Shown here one piece after another: positions 45,489 to 57,306 of a stretch of DNA of 64,000 nucleotides. Origin of the DNA: Sesamum alatum. Its lineage: Eukaryota > Streptophyta > Magnoliopsida > Lamiales > Pedaliaceae. Within the stretch, counting starts at the first letter, position 1. Each line of letters begins with the position of its first letter. Under the pieces are notes generated by a model. The model was not told where the DNA came from and searched no databases. It saw nothing but the letters and a program-made list of their open reading frames with translations. The position numbers and the translations under genes are program-made. The stretch lies in NCBI GenBank assembly GCA_034509735.1, contig JACGWO010000003.1, positions 2,666,001-2,730,000 on the forward strand, given 5' to 3'.

Positions 45489-46063
45489 AAATATATAGAT
45501 TGAGTCAAATTAAAGTAAAAAAATTAGTAAAAAAAAAGGAACAAAAGTTATTCTTGTATATTTTAATTTCAATTACTTAAAAGAATTGAAATTAAGAGAA
45601 TATTAGTGTTAACTTTAGTTTAATAAATTATTAAATTAACTTGAAATAAGTAAACTGTAATATGAACTTAGCCACTAACGAGAAATAATTGGCCAAAAAA
45701 AAGATGATAAATTTTATAGAAAAATGTATAATTTATTACAACCTGCACAATAGAACAATATATTCTTAAAACTTTTGATAAAATATCAAAATTAGAACTA
45801 TATCTCAATAATATCGTGAAACTTTGTCATGAAACTATATGTTCATGAATGACATTTCACAAAAAAAACTTAATAAGTTGCTCTTATTTATATACCATAT
45901 ATAAATAATTATATATTATTACTTATATAAAACAATTATTATTAATTATATTTTTCAAAACAATTGAAAGTTTGTAAAATATTTATAATTTTTTATAACT
46001 ATTTTTTAAAAAGAATAAAATAAATGTTAATTGTTCACGTGCAACGCGCGTGCACCTTGCTAG
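45489..46063. mobile_element. Helitron-type 3' terminus
   Basis: At 46039-46063 a GC-rich hairpin (GTGCA, loop ACGCGCG, TGCAC) is followed after four bases by CTAG and then a host T. This is the layout of Helitron 3' ends. The 5' TC end was not identified, so the left limit is arbitrary. The upstream AT-rich sequence is non-coding. Confidence 0.45.
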
Positions 46064-46700
46064 TATACTGTAAATGTGTGCATTTTAAGAACTAATATAT
46101 ATTTTCCATAATAAATTTTGTCGATGCTACTTACTGAAAGTTTTTCACTCTAATTACTATACAAATTAAGTTTATTTTAAAGTATTGTTACGCATGAAAA
46201 TATAAATTTATTTTACTATTCGCTTTTGAACCAGATAAAAGATAAATTACTTCATGCATGCAATAACCGATCTAATAAAAATAAGAAAGAAATAAGGGTA
46301 AACTGCAGACACCCCCAACGTATGGGGTCATTTGCACTTAGCCGCCCAACCTTTTTTTGTTTCTTACATTTTCCCGTCCAACCTTTTGATTTTGTTGCAC
46401 TTTGCACTTTCTGAGGAAAAATAATGGAATTTTAGGTTCGCGCATGTTCACGCACCTGAAGGTGATTTTTTGGTTGGGTAAAATTATAATGGTTAAATGC
46501 AAACATCCCCGCGTATGGGGTCAGTTGCACTTTGCTCACCCCTCCCCTCCCCCCCCCCCCCCCAAGCCTTTTTTTTAAAAAGTTAAAATATATTATAAAA
46601 AAGGGATAAATGGAGGAAAATTTCAGAAAAATGAGGAAAAGTTCAATGCGTCATCTACAAATAAACAACTTCACATTACAAGACAAATGTAATGTTAGCA
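46064..46700. other. non-coding region with duplicated terminal-like motifs
   Basis: Two similar stretches in direct orientation (46306-46345 and 46493-46530) share 'tatggggtca.ttgcac', typical of Mutator-type ends. A C homopolymer lies at about 46548-46563. No gene is supported. Confidence 0.4.
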
Positions 46701-46705
46701 CCGAC

Positions 46706-46790
46706 AGAAATACACACATTTGCACTGTTGGTGGCGCCGAAAGAAATACACACATTTGCACTGTTGGTGGCGCCGAAAGAAATACATACA
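46706..46790. repeat. 36 bp minisatellite
   Basis: About 2.3 copies of a 36 bp unit starting AGAAATACACACATTTGCAC at 46706, 46742 and 46778. The first two are nearly identical and the third is partial. Confidence 0.85.
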
Positions 46791-46913
46791 ATTTTTTTTT
46801 CTTTTTTGGGTTTGATTTTTCCTCTTTTTATACAAGAGGAGTGTATTTGGTACTGTTGTGAAGTTGCACCACTACAAAAATAATTATTTTTTTTCAAAGA
46901 AAACTTTCCTCAC

Positions 46914-47266
46914 TGATGGAGTAAAAATAAATTCATACGCCGAATTACCGAAATACCCCCAAGCATGCATGTAATTACCAAAATGCCATAAGGTAGTTAT
47001 TTCTTATAAGTTAGTGGGGTGGAGTTAATTACTAATATGCCCCTAGTGATTAGATTGTAGCTATTAGATGAGGGGCGATTGGAGGGTAAAATTGTCTTTA
47101 GGCCCCTCCTCATTCACTATAAATAGAGGCCCCAAATCCATTGTAAAGGACATTTCGACTATTTTGGAAATAATACTCTTGAGAAGAATTTTCAAGTTCT
47201 TGAGTTCTTGACTTGTGATCGTGTGATTGTGCTTGGATCAATCGCTTCCCGATTTTCACCCCATCA
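46914..47266 (+). repeat. LTR of a second gypsy element
   Basis: 353 bp, TGATGGAG at 46914 to CCCCATCA at 47266, with a TATA box in CACTATAAATAGAGG near 47117 and the PBS three bases downstream. Only this LTR and the start of the internal region are present. Confidence 0.7.
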
Positions 47267-47269
47267 GCG

Positions 47270-47287
47270 TGGCATCGTCTGTGGGAA
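47270..47287 (+). promoter_or_regulatory. primer binding site of the second gypsy element
   Basis: TGGCATCGTCTGTGGGAA, a variant of the TGGCGCC-type plant gypsy primer site, three bases after the LTR. Confidence 0.65.
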
Positions 47288-47307
47288 ACTTGATCTAAGC
47301 ATTAAGG

Positions 47308-47570
47308 ATGAACACCCGGTCAAGAGTCAGGAGCGGGAATGCAGGACAAGAACAACTTGAAGGAGGAGGGGAGAGTCACGTGCAAGAACACGTCCCAGAG
47401 AACTGCCCGCACGCAACCTTCAGGACGAGAGGCAGGAAGACGCCGAGGCTCCGCTTCCGCTCCCAATCGTTCAGATAACTCCAGAGACACTTCGCCAATT
47501 GGTTGAAGATGCGTTTGTCCAAGCGGCAGAGAGCGTTGTGACCCAGTACGTAGCAGGACATGCGTTAACT
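47308..47570 (+). pseudogene. gag N-terminal fragment of the second gypsy element
   Basis: ATG at 47308 begins MNTRSRVRSGNAGQEQLEGG. The frame stops at about 47476, but the homologous reading continues in another frame (LPIVQITPETLRQLVEDAF, then VQAAESVVTQYVAGHAL), like the N-terminal helix of Tat-type gag (compare LERLLEEAVRKGAEAAFR in the first element). It is truncated near 47570. Confidence 0.6.
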
Positions 47571-47975
47571 TACATGTGTTGATTGGGCAATAGAATTCAC
47601 AAATTCACCACCTGGCTTCATACTTATGTGAACATCCCTCCATAAAAGCAACTTTAGTTCTATTTTCATTCATAAGCAAAGATAGTTTATCAAGTTAGAT
47701 TAAAATAAATTTATGTATATAAATTATAAAAAAAAAAAAAGCTGACATACCATTTTCCTATAACAGGATAGCAATGTTGTCTTTCTAGATGTGTGGTTAA
47801 ACGGTATTTTGTAACGATTTTGAGAATTGATGCGTGACTTTTCCTATAATATTACCCTTAAAAATATTAAAATGATCAAGACAATAACTATTACCAAGAA
47901 GAAACTTAATAGTAGGAATATCATGACATATTCTATGTAAATAATATTTCAATATATTACTTTATCAATTATCAC
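47571..47975. other. intron/3' flank of the Transposase_24-type gene
   Basis: AT-rich. On the minus strand it follows the exon 3 donor (CAG then GTGATA). A next exon could not be recognised. Confidence 0.4.
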
Positions 47976-50900
47976 CTGATATTTCTCATCTTGAATGAAG
48001 TCACAAGCAACCTGCCATTTTGCCATGCTCAAGTCGGGTCTTGGACATGCTTCTCTAGGATTAATGCCTTGATCTACCAACTTCTTGTATTCTTGATGAA
48101 GAATGTTCCTCCACCGCATATATGCAACTTGAGATTTATCATCAATAATCTTGTTCACTCGTTCATCAGTAGGCCACCCCTCAATATCAAACCATTGCTT
48201 CACAAATAATTATGTATCAATAAATTAAATATTATTAACAATATAACAAAAATAGATAAAAATTCTGCATTCATTACTTGTAAAATGAATATCGACAATG
48301 AATGATTCAAAATGACTTACAAATAGCCTAGCATAACAAACTTCTTTGTTTTCCTCGGGAACTTCCCTCCAATGCGAGACACCTCGTATATCAGCATTTG
48401 TTCTTATAACAATCCCAACTCCAGTAGCAAATTCTACCTCATACTCCATGAGAATGGTTTCTCCGGATGCAAAGACAATTTTATACTTCCCATGCTACAA
48501 CTTATCATCAAAGAAAGTAGTGAAAATAGCTTTATATTTAACTATGGAAAAGAATATGTCTCTCTCTCCTGTCTCCCTTGTGAACCCTTACTCAGCCAAT
48601 GACGGCACGGCGGAGCCGGCGGACGATGAAGATCCGACTGGATTAGAGGAGGTGAGGAGTCTTACTAATTCGTTCAAATTTGATGCGTTCTCCCATTTTG
48701 CTGAACACGTCGCGGGAGACACGTGGTCGCTGCAAACCCTTGAGCGTTTGAAGGCCAGATGGGCGTCATGGTATGAAGGTGGTGCGGCTGGATCGATGTT
48801 GACGTCAGTTGGTACTCTAGCAACAGCCACTTTCTCGGGTGGTCAGTCGGTCACGTGTGGTTTTACTTCCTCACCTAGGGTTGTGCATGGGGGTGATTTT
48901 CAACTTCCACCGCCTACGGTTCTGATGCAGCCTGAGTTGAATAGGAAAGGGGTTCCCTTGAGTCCATCAGTTGAACAGGTTACACCACGGCCAAGCCCTT
49001 CCATGCAGCTTCCGTTATCGGCGACCCAGGCGCCAATATTTGTTGGTTCGGTGCTGCATCCCCAGATATGATTAGGGAGGGTTTTGTCAAATCTAGTCGA
49101 AAGACTCTCAAGTTTGTGGAGCCGGAGAGGCAGCAAGGCACAGTTATTATTCGGCCATCTAGAGATATTGTGAACCGTGGCTCACTACTGTGGCATGCAA
49201 CGGCGGTGGGGTATTTCCTAGGCCGTCGACCTTATTTTTCGCATCTGCAATCCTTTGCGAAGTCTACATTAAAGGGGGTAAAGGAGGTGGTGGTGGCGTC
49301 AAATGGATTTTTCTTTTTCTCCTTTACGAATGAGGGTACGATGGAGGATGTTTTCGAGGGCGGGCCTTGGCTGTTTCAGGGCCAGCCTATCTTCCTACAA
49401 CGGTAGGCGCCGGGTATGCAGTTAAAACACAAGTCTCATAACCTAGTTCCGGTGTGGGTTAAATTCCGAAATTTACCCCTTTAGTATTGGACGGAGGACG
49501 GACTCAATGTGGTGGCGAGTGGTGTGGGTCGCCCTCTTTACCCGGATGTGGTGATGCAAAACTATTTGAGGATAGATTTTGCTCGTGTTTGCGTACTGGT
49601 GGATGTGAAGACTAATTTACATCAGCACATTGTGGTTGTAAACCCAGTTGGGGAAGGGATTGAGGCACATGCAAGGTTCGAATTGAGTACGAGTGGCTGC
49701 CGCCGGTATGTAAGAGGTGCGAGGCTGTTTGGCATAGGGACAACAATTGTCCTGCTACACTGAATGCAGGGAAGCGCAAGGAACCCCGGTGCAGGTTTTT
49801 GTTCAGCGAGTCCAGCAAGGAGGGGCACATAATAGGATAAGCCACATACCCATGGAGAAAACAGAATGGACAGTGGACAAGGGGAAGGAAATTGTTGTTT
49901 ACAACTCATTTTCGGCGCTTGATTCAATAGAGGATGAGGTTGACAATCGGGGTCCTAATAGACATAGCCCTATTGATGGTCCTTAAGATTAATATAGCAT
50001 CTTGGAATGTCCGAGGTCTCAATAAGGGAGGCCACCAAAGTGCGGTCTAGGCACTTATTTCGGATATTCGACCTTGTATTGATTAGACTGATCGAGACTC
50101 GAGTAGCTCCCCGGAATGATACAAGGATTCAACATGGTCTTAATATGAGATGGTGATGGTTCTCGGACTGTGGCGCTGGCCCGGGTACGAGGATTTGGTT
50201 AGGATGGAATAATGGTTGAGCTGGATGTTAATATAACGGAAGTTTTGGACCAACTGATCCACTGTTGTGTTGTGAGAAGGTGTGATCTGAATATAATCTA
50301 TGTGTCGATAGCTTATGGAAATAATGAAATGACTAGCCGACGCCCGCTGTGGGAAAGGTTAAAGGAACTTGCAATACCTCATGAGGATGATCGGTGGATT
50401 GTTATGGGTGACTTTAACTGCGTTATTGATAATAGTGAAGTTTGTGGTACGAGTGCGGACTCCATTCAAGCGATGGTGGAATTTAAGGATTGTCTCCAAC
50501 ACTCTCGGCCGCAGACCCTTAACATGGTAGGACAACCCTTCTCGTGGTTTAACTACAGTTTTGGGCCGTGCAGTCTTTGGAAGCGGCTTGATCGTATGCT
50601 CGGGAATGAAATGTGGTTTATGCATTATACCCAAGCCTATATCTAATCACAGCCCTCTGGTTCTGATAAATGGGGACGAGCGAGGCCACCACAAGCCTTA
50701 TTTCAGATTCGCGAATTACCTCACGACTAGAGAGGAATTCCTGACAGTGGTTGCTAAGGAGTGGCAGCAGAAGGTAGAGGGAGTGCCTATATTTGTTGTT
50801 TGTCATAAACTAAAATGGCTCAAATCAGTGTTCACTGCCCTGAAGCGCCGTAAGGGATATCTTGTCCTTAAGTCGAGTCAAGCAGCGGATTTTCTTCGGC

Positions 50901-53900
50901 TGAGCCAGAATCTGGTTCAGGATTTCCTGAATGTGCGGCTTCTCTATGAATTGGAGACGTTATGTCGCCTCGTGTATGAGAAAACTACGCGCCAAGAACA
51001 TGAGATGTTTCAACAACGTGCTAAACTGAACTGGTTAAAGGAAGGGGACCAATGTACCAGAGTTTTTCTCCAAAAAATGGCCACTCAAATAGCTCGACGT
51101 AAAATATATCAGATCCATGATGGGGCCGGTAACGTTCTACGAGGTCAGGAGGACGTTGCTAATGAACTGGTTCGGTGGTACACAGAGTTACTAAGCAGCC
51201 AGGGGCGGAATTTTGAAGGGGCGGTGGAGCACTTGAGGCCGTTCCTCATGGGCACGCGGGTGAAGAGCAGGCTTTGTGGCTCGCTGCCCCAGTCTCGGAT
51301 GGTGAAATACGAACGGCGTTATTTTCTATTGATAATGGCAAAGCCCCTGGCCTTGATGGGTATTCAGTGGGTTTTTTCAAGAAGGCTTTGTCGGTGGTCG
51401 GACCTGAAATATTGGTAGTTGTTCGATACTTCTTTGCTACAGGCCGAATGCTCAAACAAATAAATGCTGCATTTTTTGCGCTTATTCCGAAGGTTGAACA
51501 ACCCTAAACGGCTGCTAATATTAGGCCTATAGTGTGTTGTAATGTGATTTATAAAATCATCTCCAAAGTTTTGGCCAATCGCATGAAATCGATTATGGAC
51601 TTGTTGGTGGCGGTTAATCAGAATGCCTTTGTACCTGGACGTCAAATTAGTGATAATGTTCTTCTAGCTCAGGAATTACTCCATCGTTACAATCAACGAC
51701 AAGTGACACCTCGATGTGTGATGAAAATTGACATAAGGAAAGCATATGATATGGTCAAGTGGGCCTTTCTGTTTGAAGTATTACATGTGATGGGATTTCC
51801 AAGGATGTTTATTGACTGGATTAAGAAGTGTGTTTCGACAGTCCGGTACTCAATCCTTCTCAACGGGCAGCTGCATCAATTTTTCCCTACGTCGCGTGGG
51901 CTGCGACAAGGTGATCCCCTCTCCCCGTACTTATTTATGTTGGTCATGGAAGCATTGCATGCAATTGGGAAGCACACCATTTCGGTTTTCAATGAATTTG
52001 TGTACCACTGGAGTTGTAAGGAGATAGGGTTATTTATTCTTAGCTTCGCCAATGATTTGCTCCTCTTTTGCCGGGCGGATAAACCGTCCGTTCTAGTCTT
52101 GAGACGCGCACTTGAGGAGTTTGGGGTGGCCTCAGGACTTAGTGCAAATGTGGCCAAAAGTTGTATCATTATCTCAAAGTCTGCCAAACATGTTCTACAT
52201 GAATTGCATGAGGTGGTGGGTTTTAGCGCTGGTTCGCTGCTTATTTGGTACCTTGGAGTACCTCTCACAGCCTCTAAACTCATGACTGCGGACTGCTTGC
52301 TGTTGATTCAGAAGGTGGATAAAAAAATTTTTGGTATGGGGATCCATTCACTTCTCTTATGCGGGCATATTGCAACTCATTAATCGGTACTATTATCCTG
52401 GCATGTGTATTGGTCTTCCTATTTTGTGTTGCCCAAGGCGGTGATTAAGATGATGGAGCAGAAAATTAGAGCTTTTTTATGGTGTGTCCTGGGAGCCCAT
52501 TACACAGCAAAAGTGAGTTGGGAACAAGTCTGTACACCAATTGTAGCAGGTGGGTTGGGCATTCGATCCGTGGAAGTCATGAATAGAGTGTTGGAATAGG
52601 TGACCAGAAAGCCAATAGGTTTGGCAATTTGTAACATATTCGACAACTTGATGTAGATGTAATATTATTACGTGATGAATAAGATGAGTGTTCGTCACCA
52701 ATGGTACCTTCTTTGTTGCGTTCATCTTACATTTGTTAAAATGGTGTTTAACTTATATCGCAACAAAGCCTACAGACCATGGATAACAACTCGTGCAGTT
52801 GGCCCACGCATTGGATGGTGGTCATGAAACCAACTGATTAAGAGTTGGGTCTGAAACATTCCAAGTCAAGGACCTCGAGACAGGGCATCGATAGTCCTAT
52901 TGAGACTTGCGTCAAGAGTCGTGTTTATTGGATGAGTGTCGTGTTTCATCGGCGACAGGGTGGGACGCCTACACGATCTTGATGGGTTGGTCGACTGGGG
53001 TCGAGCCGACTGGACTGACTCGCGGGGATCATCATATGGAAGCCTTGGAGGCTTGGTCTGTATGATTGGTTTTCCCTGGTTCCGATAGTACGGGAGTAAT
53101 CCTCAGACTTGAGGATCATGGCAATCGGTGCACATGACGGCTGTATCTTGGTCTGGCGAGAGGTAATCACTCTGTAAGATGATTATCATAAGCCTTGTCC
53201 AGTGCAGTCGGAATGTGTAGCGAGGACGGTGGATTCCAAGAAGAGGATCCGTCCGCTGTCAGTACGTGACAGAGGTATCTCCTATGCATTCAGAGACACA
53301 TTCATGCTGTATGAAGCTGTGCCACAGTGGTTGGTCGAACAGGAATGGTTTCCTGTGTCGACGCAATGAAGCATACGTGGTCTCGAGTATTAAGCATAGA
53401 TGCCCAGTCAAGGATGAGAACCGACCCCAATTTCATACCCTAGACTAAGTCGGGAGATGGTAGACGAAGGATCGTACCCGTACAGAATCGGCGCCTAAAT
53501 GTTCACGCTAATTCACCTAGTCTCTAGTGCCATGGACCGTTGCTAGCATGGTAACAGGCCCTTGTGGACACGGGCACAAGTCTAGCTGAGGGTGAACCTG
53601 AAGGATCACACACAAATCACTGAGGAGGTTGAGAGATCACTTGGAGTCAATCTCGAAGGATAAATAAGTAATTGGATTACTTAAGGGAAAGTCCATTGGA
53701 TGGACGGGCCGATATTGTATCGGGCTTTCATTTAATCGGTAAATTGGATTTTCGATTAAATATGGAAAGTTGAGACGTTGAGACGTTGGATCTTTAATTG
53801 GATTAAAAGATCAACGAGAATAATTTAAATGGACATTAAATTGAATTTAATATTGGGTTCTCATAATTGGATTACGATAGAACCCGGTCTGTTAAATTAT

Positions 53901-56900
53901 ACCCGATAGGAGAAATAATTCCTATTTTGGAATAGGAAGAAGTTGGACTTCTTCCCTTAATTAAATATGGCCGACATGCCCCCTTGGAGGAAGCAAAATC
54001 AGCCATGTTTCATGCTAGGTGTATGTTGACTAATCTTCTTTGGAAAGAGACAAATCAACTCCAATCAAGTTCTTCCCTTTTGGTATGATTTGATCATACC
54101 ATAAATTTTGGTAGGCTTGATCGAAGAATTGATGGTGATTGATTGGAATGAATCTAGACATCCTTGGATGAACCTAGACACATTCCAATAATCACATTAA
54201 TTATGTATATATATTAAAATATACAACACCAAGCGTAAGTGATTCATTATTCATCTTTTTCTAAGAAAAAGAGAAGACAAAATCCCTCTCTTCTCTCTCA
54301 ACTCTCGGCCCTCTCTCCCCTCTCACACTTGTGTTCTTCACTTGATTTTGAATCAAGAAGAAGAACAAAGTAAGTTTAAGAGAGCACTAATTCATAGTGT
54401 TCTTCTCTTAAACCAATTCCTTCTTAAACCCGTTCTTTTCTAGCAAGAAGAACGTGTGTTTCTTCCGTGTGGTGTGGATCACCTTTGGAGAATCCATACA
54501 TTTGGATTTCGTGAGCATTCCGAAGAAGGAACAACGCAAGTAGCCGGGAGCATACGCTAAATAATCAAAGGTAACGGTTTATTACGCTTTGATTGATTTA
54601 ATATACATCTATGCCATATGTGTTTAAATATATGTTTCTAATATTTACACATTCTACATCGAACGCCCGGTTGAGCACCCAAGGGTACACCCCTTGGGAT
54701 TCATTTATTTAAATTTGATTTAGATTTACGCACTATTTCCTTGCTTCCTCGCTTTCGCTCGTGTTCCCGGGCAGATCCGCTTGTCCTTCATAGAGCACTT
54801 ATGTGTAAAGCCTTGTGGGATGTAATTAAAGGTAATCAGCGGTCGATCTGGGTACAATGGATTGCGAATTTCTGACTTAAAAATCATACGGTGTGGACAG
54901 TGCTGCGTAATGTGGGATCGTGGAGCTAGAAGAAACTGATCAAGATGCGGACAGTTCTCCTGCCGATGGTTGAATATCGGATTGGTAGCGGAGAGAACAT
55001 TTGGCTCTGGAAAGATCTGTGGCACCCTAACGGAGTTCTCCTCGATGTGGTACCACAGGACCCTCGGATTTCAGGAATACCTGCTAACTCCAAGCTTGTT
55101 GCGGTGTTTCCGGAAGGGGAATGGCGATGGCCTGCGACGCGGGCTACAGCATTGGGGATCATGGAAATGCTGCCTGTGGTAGGCTCGGGCGATGATAAGG
55201 TGCAGTGGAAGGGAGGCCTCAGTGGAGGTTTTGTCAAGCAGGTAGGTGACCTGCTCCAGCCTCCCCAACCCTCGGTTCCATGAAGTGTTCTGTTAGTTGG
55301 TCTGCTGAAGATTTCTCGCGACATTTTCATTATTGGCTTGCTATCCTTGAGAAACTACCTACGTTGGATAAACCGTGGATGCACCAACACGTGAACCTTT
55401 GCGTGCTATGTGACGGAATACAATTGGAAATGCATGCTCATCTTTTCTTTGAGTGTGATTATTTCGCGGAAGTATCTTGTACTCATCCTGGCGGTGGATA
55501 AATGGAGCTGGCCGCGTAGACAATGGTAGGATGTGGTTGCATGGGCAGCGGCACGGTGGCGTGGTAAGCATCTAGTGAATGCGGTGAACAGAGCTCTATT
55601 GGCGTCATTAGTGTATCATGTTTGGCAGGAAAGAAGTAAGCGCAAGTTTCAGCAGCAGTTCCGAGAGCCTGAGGTGTTGATAGAGATTTGATCCTGGAGC
55701 AAAATTCGACAGAAAAATGCAACATTATATGATCCTACCTCTACAGCTGTTATTTCTGTCTGTAAACTATGGAAAATTACATGGTCTGAGTCTTGTGTAT
55801 CTTGGTTTCTCTATTCAACTGGAGCGGATCGGTGTGGTTGCTTGGGAAACTTTATTGTATTTTTTCCTATCTTTTTAATATACTTACCTTTTCCCAAAAA
55901 AAAAAAAGAAAGTAGTGAAAATAACTGAGTTAAATGCAAAATTAGTCCCATACTTTAGGTCCATTTGCAAGTTTGGTCCCACGCTTTTGAAAATAGCCAA
56001 AAGTAGTTTCACACTTCAACTTTTGTTTGCAAAACTAGTCCTGCCGTTAAAATTCTAACAGAAGTGTCAAAAACTCGTTAGTTTGACCTGTTGAGGGTGG
56101 ATGACTAGTTAGCAACAGTTTTTTGGGGAAAAATGTGTATATTTAGAGTTGTTTTGGAGGCAAAAAACTCATTTTCCCTCTTACTTCATCTCTCTCATTC
56201 TCTTTTTTCATCTCAACCTTCTTTTTTTTTTTTTTTTTTTTGGCTTTTTTTTGACTGCAATGATCCGTGGAATAGAAGAGGAAAAAATGTTCTTCCTCTT
56301 CTACAACACAAAATCGTCAAGGGGTTATGTTTTAAAACATGTGTTAATTAACAGTTTGTGCATTTTTTAACAGGTTGTGCATTTTTGCTTCCACATTTTA
56401 CAACAACATATTTTAAGAAAATTAACATTTGAAATTTAAAGACTATAGTGCATTACTTCTAAAATAAACAGTTCATTACAATCCTTGAAATTAATAACTT
56501 TAACACAAAAGAAATCCAAGAAATAAACAACATAAGAAATAAATTCCTCCGTCTTTGCAAGTGTGCATTATGTACCTCCAAAGCCTTCATCTTTTCATTG
56601 AAAATTTTAATCACACCTTCCGTCGATAGAAGAGAAAAATATTTTTTCCTCTTCTATTCCATGAGAATGTTGCAGCCAAAGCAAAAAAAAAAAAAAAAAA
56701 AAGGTTGAAATGAAGAGAACGATGAGATGGAAAATAAGAAGAAAAAATGAGTTATTTACTTCCAAAACAACTTTATTCACATTTTCCCTCCAAAACCTAT
56801 TGTGCCACTCACCCCACCCTTCAACAGGCCAAACTAATAGTTTTTTTTGGCACTTCCGTTAGAATATTAACGGCGGGACTAGTTTGCAAACAAAAGTTAA

Positions 56901-57306
56901 AGTGTAGGACTACTTTGGCTATTTTCAAAAAGCATGGGACCAAACCTGCAAATGGGCCCAAAGTATGGGACTAATTTTGCATTTAAACTCGAAAATAACC
57001 AAACTTATATGCAAATGCATTATTTAGCATGAATACTACTCTTTCACAAATATGTCCAACTTATGACCTCTTGCTGGACCACGACCTTTTCTCGTACCCA
57101 TCGATCCTAACAGAGGTGAAATTCCCCCTGTATAGGGCGGATTTCGCCTGTAATAGATGGGCCCAAAGTATGGGACTAATTTGCATTTAACTCGAAAATA
57201 ACCAAACTTAAATGCAAATGCATTATTTAGCATGAATACTCACTCTTTTCACAAATATGTCCAACTTATGACCTCTTGCTGGACCACGTCCTTTTCTCGT
57301 ACCCAT
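47976..57306 (-). CDS. Transposase_24 (En/Spm, Ptta family)-type gene, three exons
   Basis: Three minus-strand exons join without stops, all in phase 0. Exon 1 is 57306-57244 (21 codons, MGTRKGRGPARGHKLDIF start, donor GTGAGT). Exon 2 is 48494-48321 (58 codons, acceptor TTGTAG, donor GTAAGT, with EFATGVGIVIRTNADIRG and SHWREVPEENKE). Exon 3 is 48197-47976 (74 codons, QWFDIEGWPTDERVNKIID and YMRWRNILHQEYKKLVDQG, donor CAG/GTGATA). The RG-P-RG start, the EVG-IVR segment and the W-Y-like helical segment are those of plant Transposase_24 proteins, which occur in CACTA elements and as stand-alone genes. Intron 1 (8.7 kb) contains a LINE and a MITE. Later exons are not recognised, and a partial or fossil gene remains possible. 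Confidence 0.6.
48511..48529. repeat. LINE target site duplication, left copy
   Basis: AAGAAAGTAGTGAAAATA (18 bp exact, then G against A) recurs at 55906-55923 directly after the LINE poly(A). It marks both LINE ends. Confidence 0.85.
48556..49830 (+). pseudogene. LINE ORF1 (DUF4283, zinc knuckle)
   Basis: The open stretch from MSLSPVSLVNPYSAND to about 49070 is Pro/Ser-rich. A shift leads to the DUF4283-type domain (49068-49406; RGSLLWHATAVGYFLGRRPY, GVKEVVVASNGFFFFSFTNE, FEGGPWLFQGQPIFLQR). A stop lies near 49403, and homology resumes with VPVWVKFRNLPL and SGVGRPLYPD. A CCHC knuckle (VCKRCEAVWHRDNNC, about 49710-49750) sits in another frame after a shift near 49683. It is an RNA-binding chaperone of the LINE particle in the family. 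Confidence 0.82.
49985..50660 (+). pseudogene. LINE ORF2, endonuclease domain
   Basis: AP-like endonuclease: INIASWNVRGLNKGG at about 49990 with a stop soon after, then a shift. Later IYVSIAYGNNEMTSRRPLWE (50300-50350) and IVMGDFNCVIDNSE (about 50400, the catalytic D-F-N) and GPCSLWKRLDRML. A further shift near 50640 is followed by SNHSPLVL, the conserved S-D/N-H end of the domain. Confidence 0.82.
50561..52588 (+). pseudogene. LINE ORF2, linker and reverse transcriptase
   Basis: Linker 50661-51250, with LNWLKEGDQCTRVFLQKMAT, then a shift. RT proper from about 51270: IDNGKAPGLDGYSVGFFKK, RPIVCCNVIYKIISKVLANR, IDIRKAYDMVKWAFL (first Asp), RGLRQGDPLSPYLF and LSFANDLLLFC at about 52050, where the family has FADD. 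The catalytic aspartate pair is therefore Asn-Asp. The frame is open from 51532 to 52383. A stop follows, and the ORF is cut at 52588 by the solo LTR. Confidence 0.85.
52584..54795 (+). repeat. solo LTR (family 2) with TAGAG target duplications
   Basis: LTR 52589-54790 (2202 bp), TGTTGGAATAGG to GTCCTTCA, perfect 5 bp duplications TAGAG at 52584-52588 and 54791-54795. Related to the element B LTR (18090-20278). Inserted into LINE ORF2; the interrupted LINE coding sequence resumes after it. Confidence 0.92.
54796..55700 (+). pseudogene. LINE ORF2, C-terminal region
   Basis: Continues after the solo LTR: ALWDVIKGNQ, then YRIGSGENIWLWKDLWHPNG (about 54970-55030), NSKLVAVFPEGEW, and the zinc region with LCVLCDGIQLEMHAHLFFEC (zf-RVT type, about 55390-55460). 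Stops at about 55284 and elsewhere. The 3' end to 55890 is non-coding. Confidence 0.78.
55917..56999. mobile_element. Mutator-like hairpin MITE with 9 bp TSD
   Basis: Element 55926-56990 with inverted repeats of about 390 bp (55926-56318 and 56613-56990), starting GAGTT(T)AAATGCAAAATTAG at both ends. 9 bp direct duplications GAAAATAAC lie at 55917-55925 and 56991-56999. The length of duplication and long TIRs fit Mutator-like elements. The centre has poly(T)/poly(A) tracts (about 56222 and 56685) and no transposase. It abuts the LINE's right-hand target duplication. Confidence 0.8.

Larger units (their letters stand above)
48530..55905 (+). mobile_element. LINE (plant L1 type) with nested solo LTR
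   Basis: Non-LTR retrotransposon: ORF1 (48556-49800), ORF2 with endonuclease, RT and C-terminal zinc region (49985-55500), a 3' region ending in poly(A) at 55896-55905, and 18 bp target duplications. Without the solo LTR (2.2 kb) it is 5.2 kb, near full length for plant L1. It lies in intron 1 of the Transposase_24-type gene, in opposite orientation. All ORFs have stops or shifts. Confidence 0.88.
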
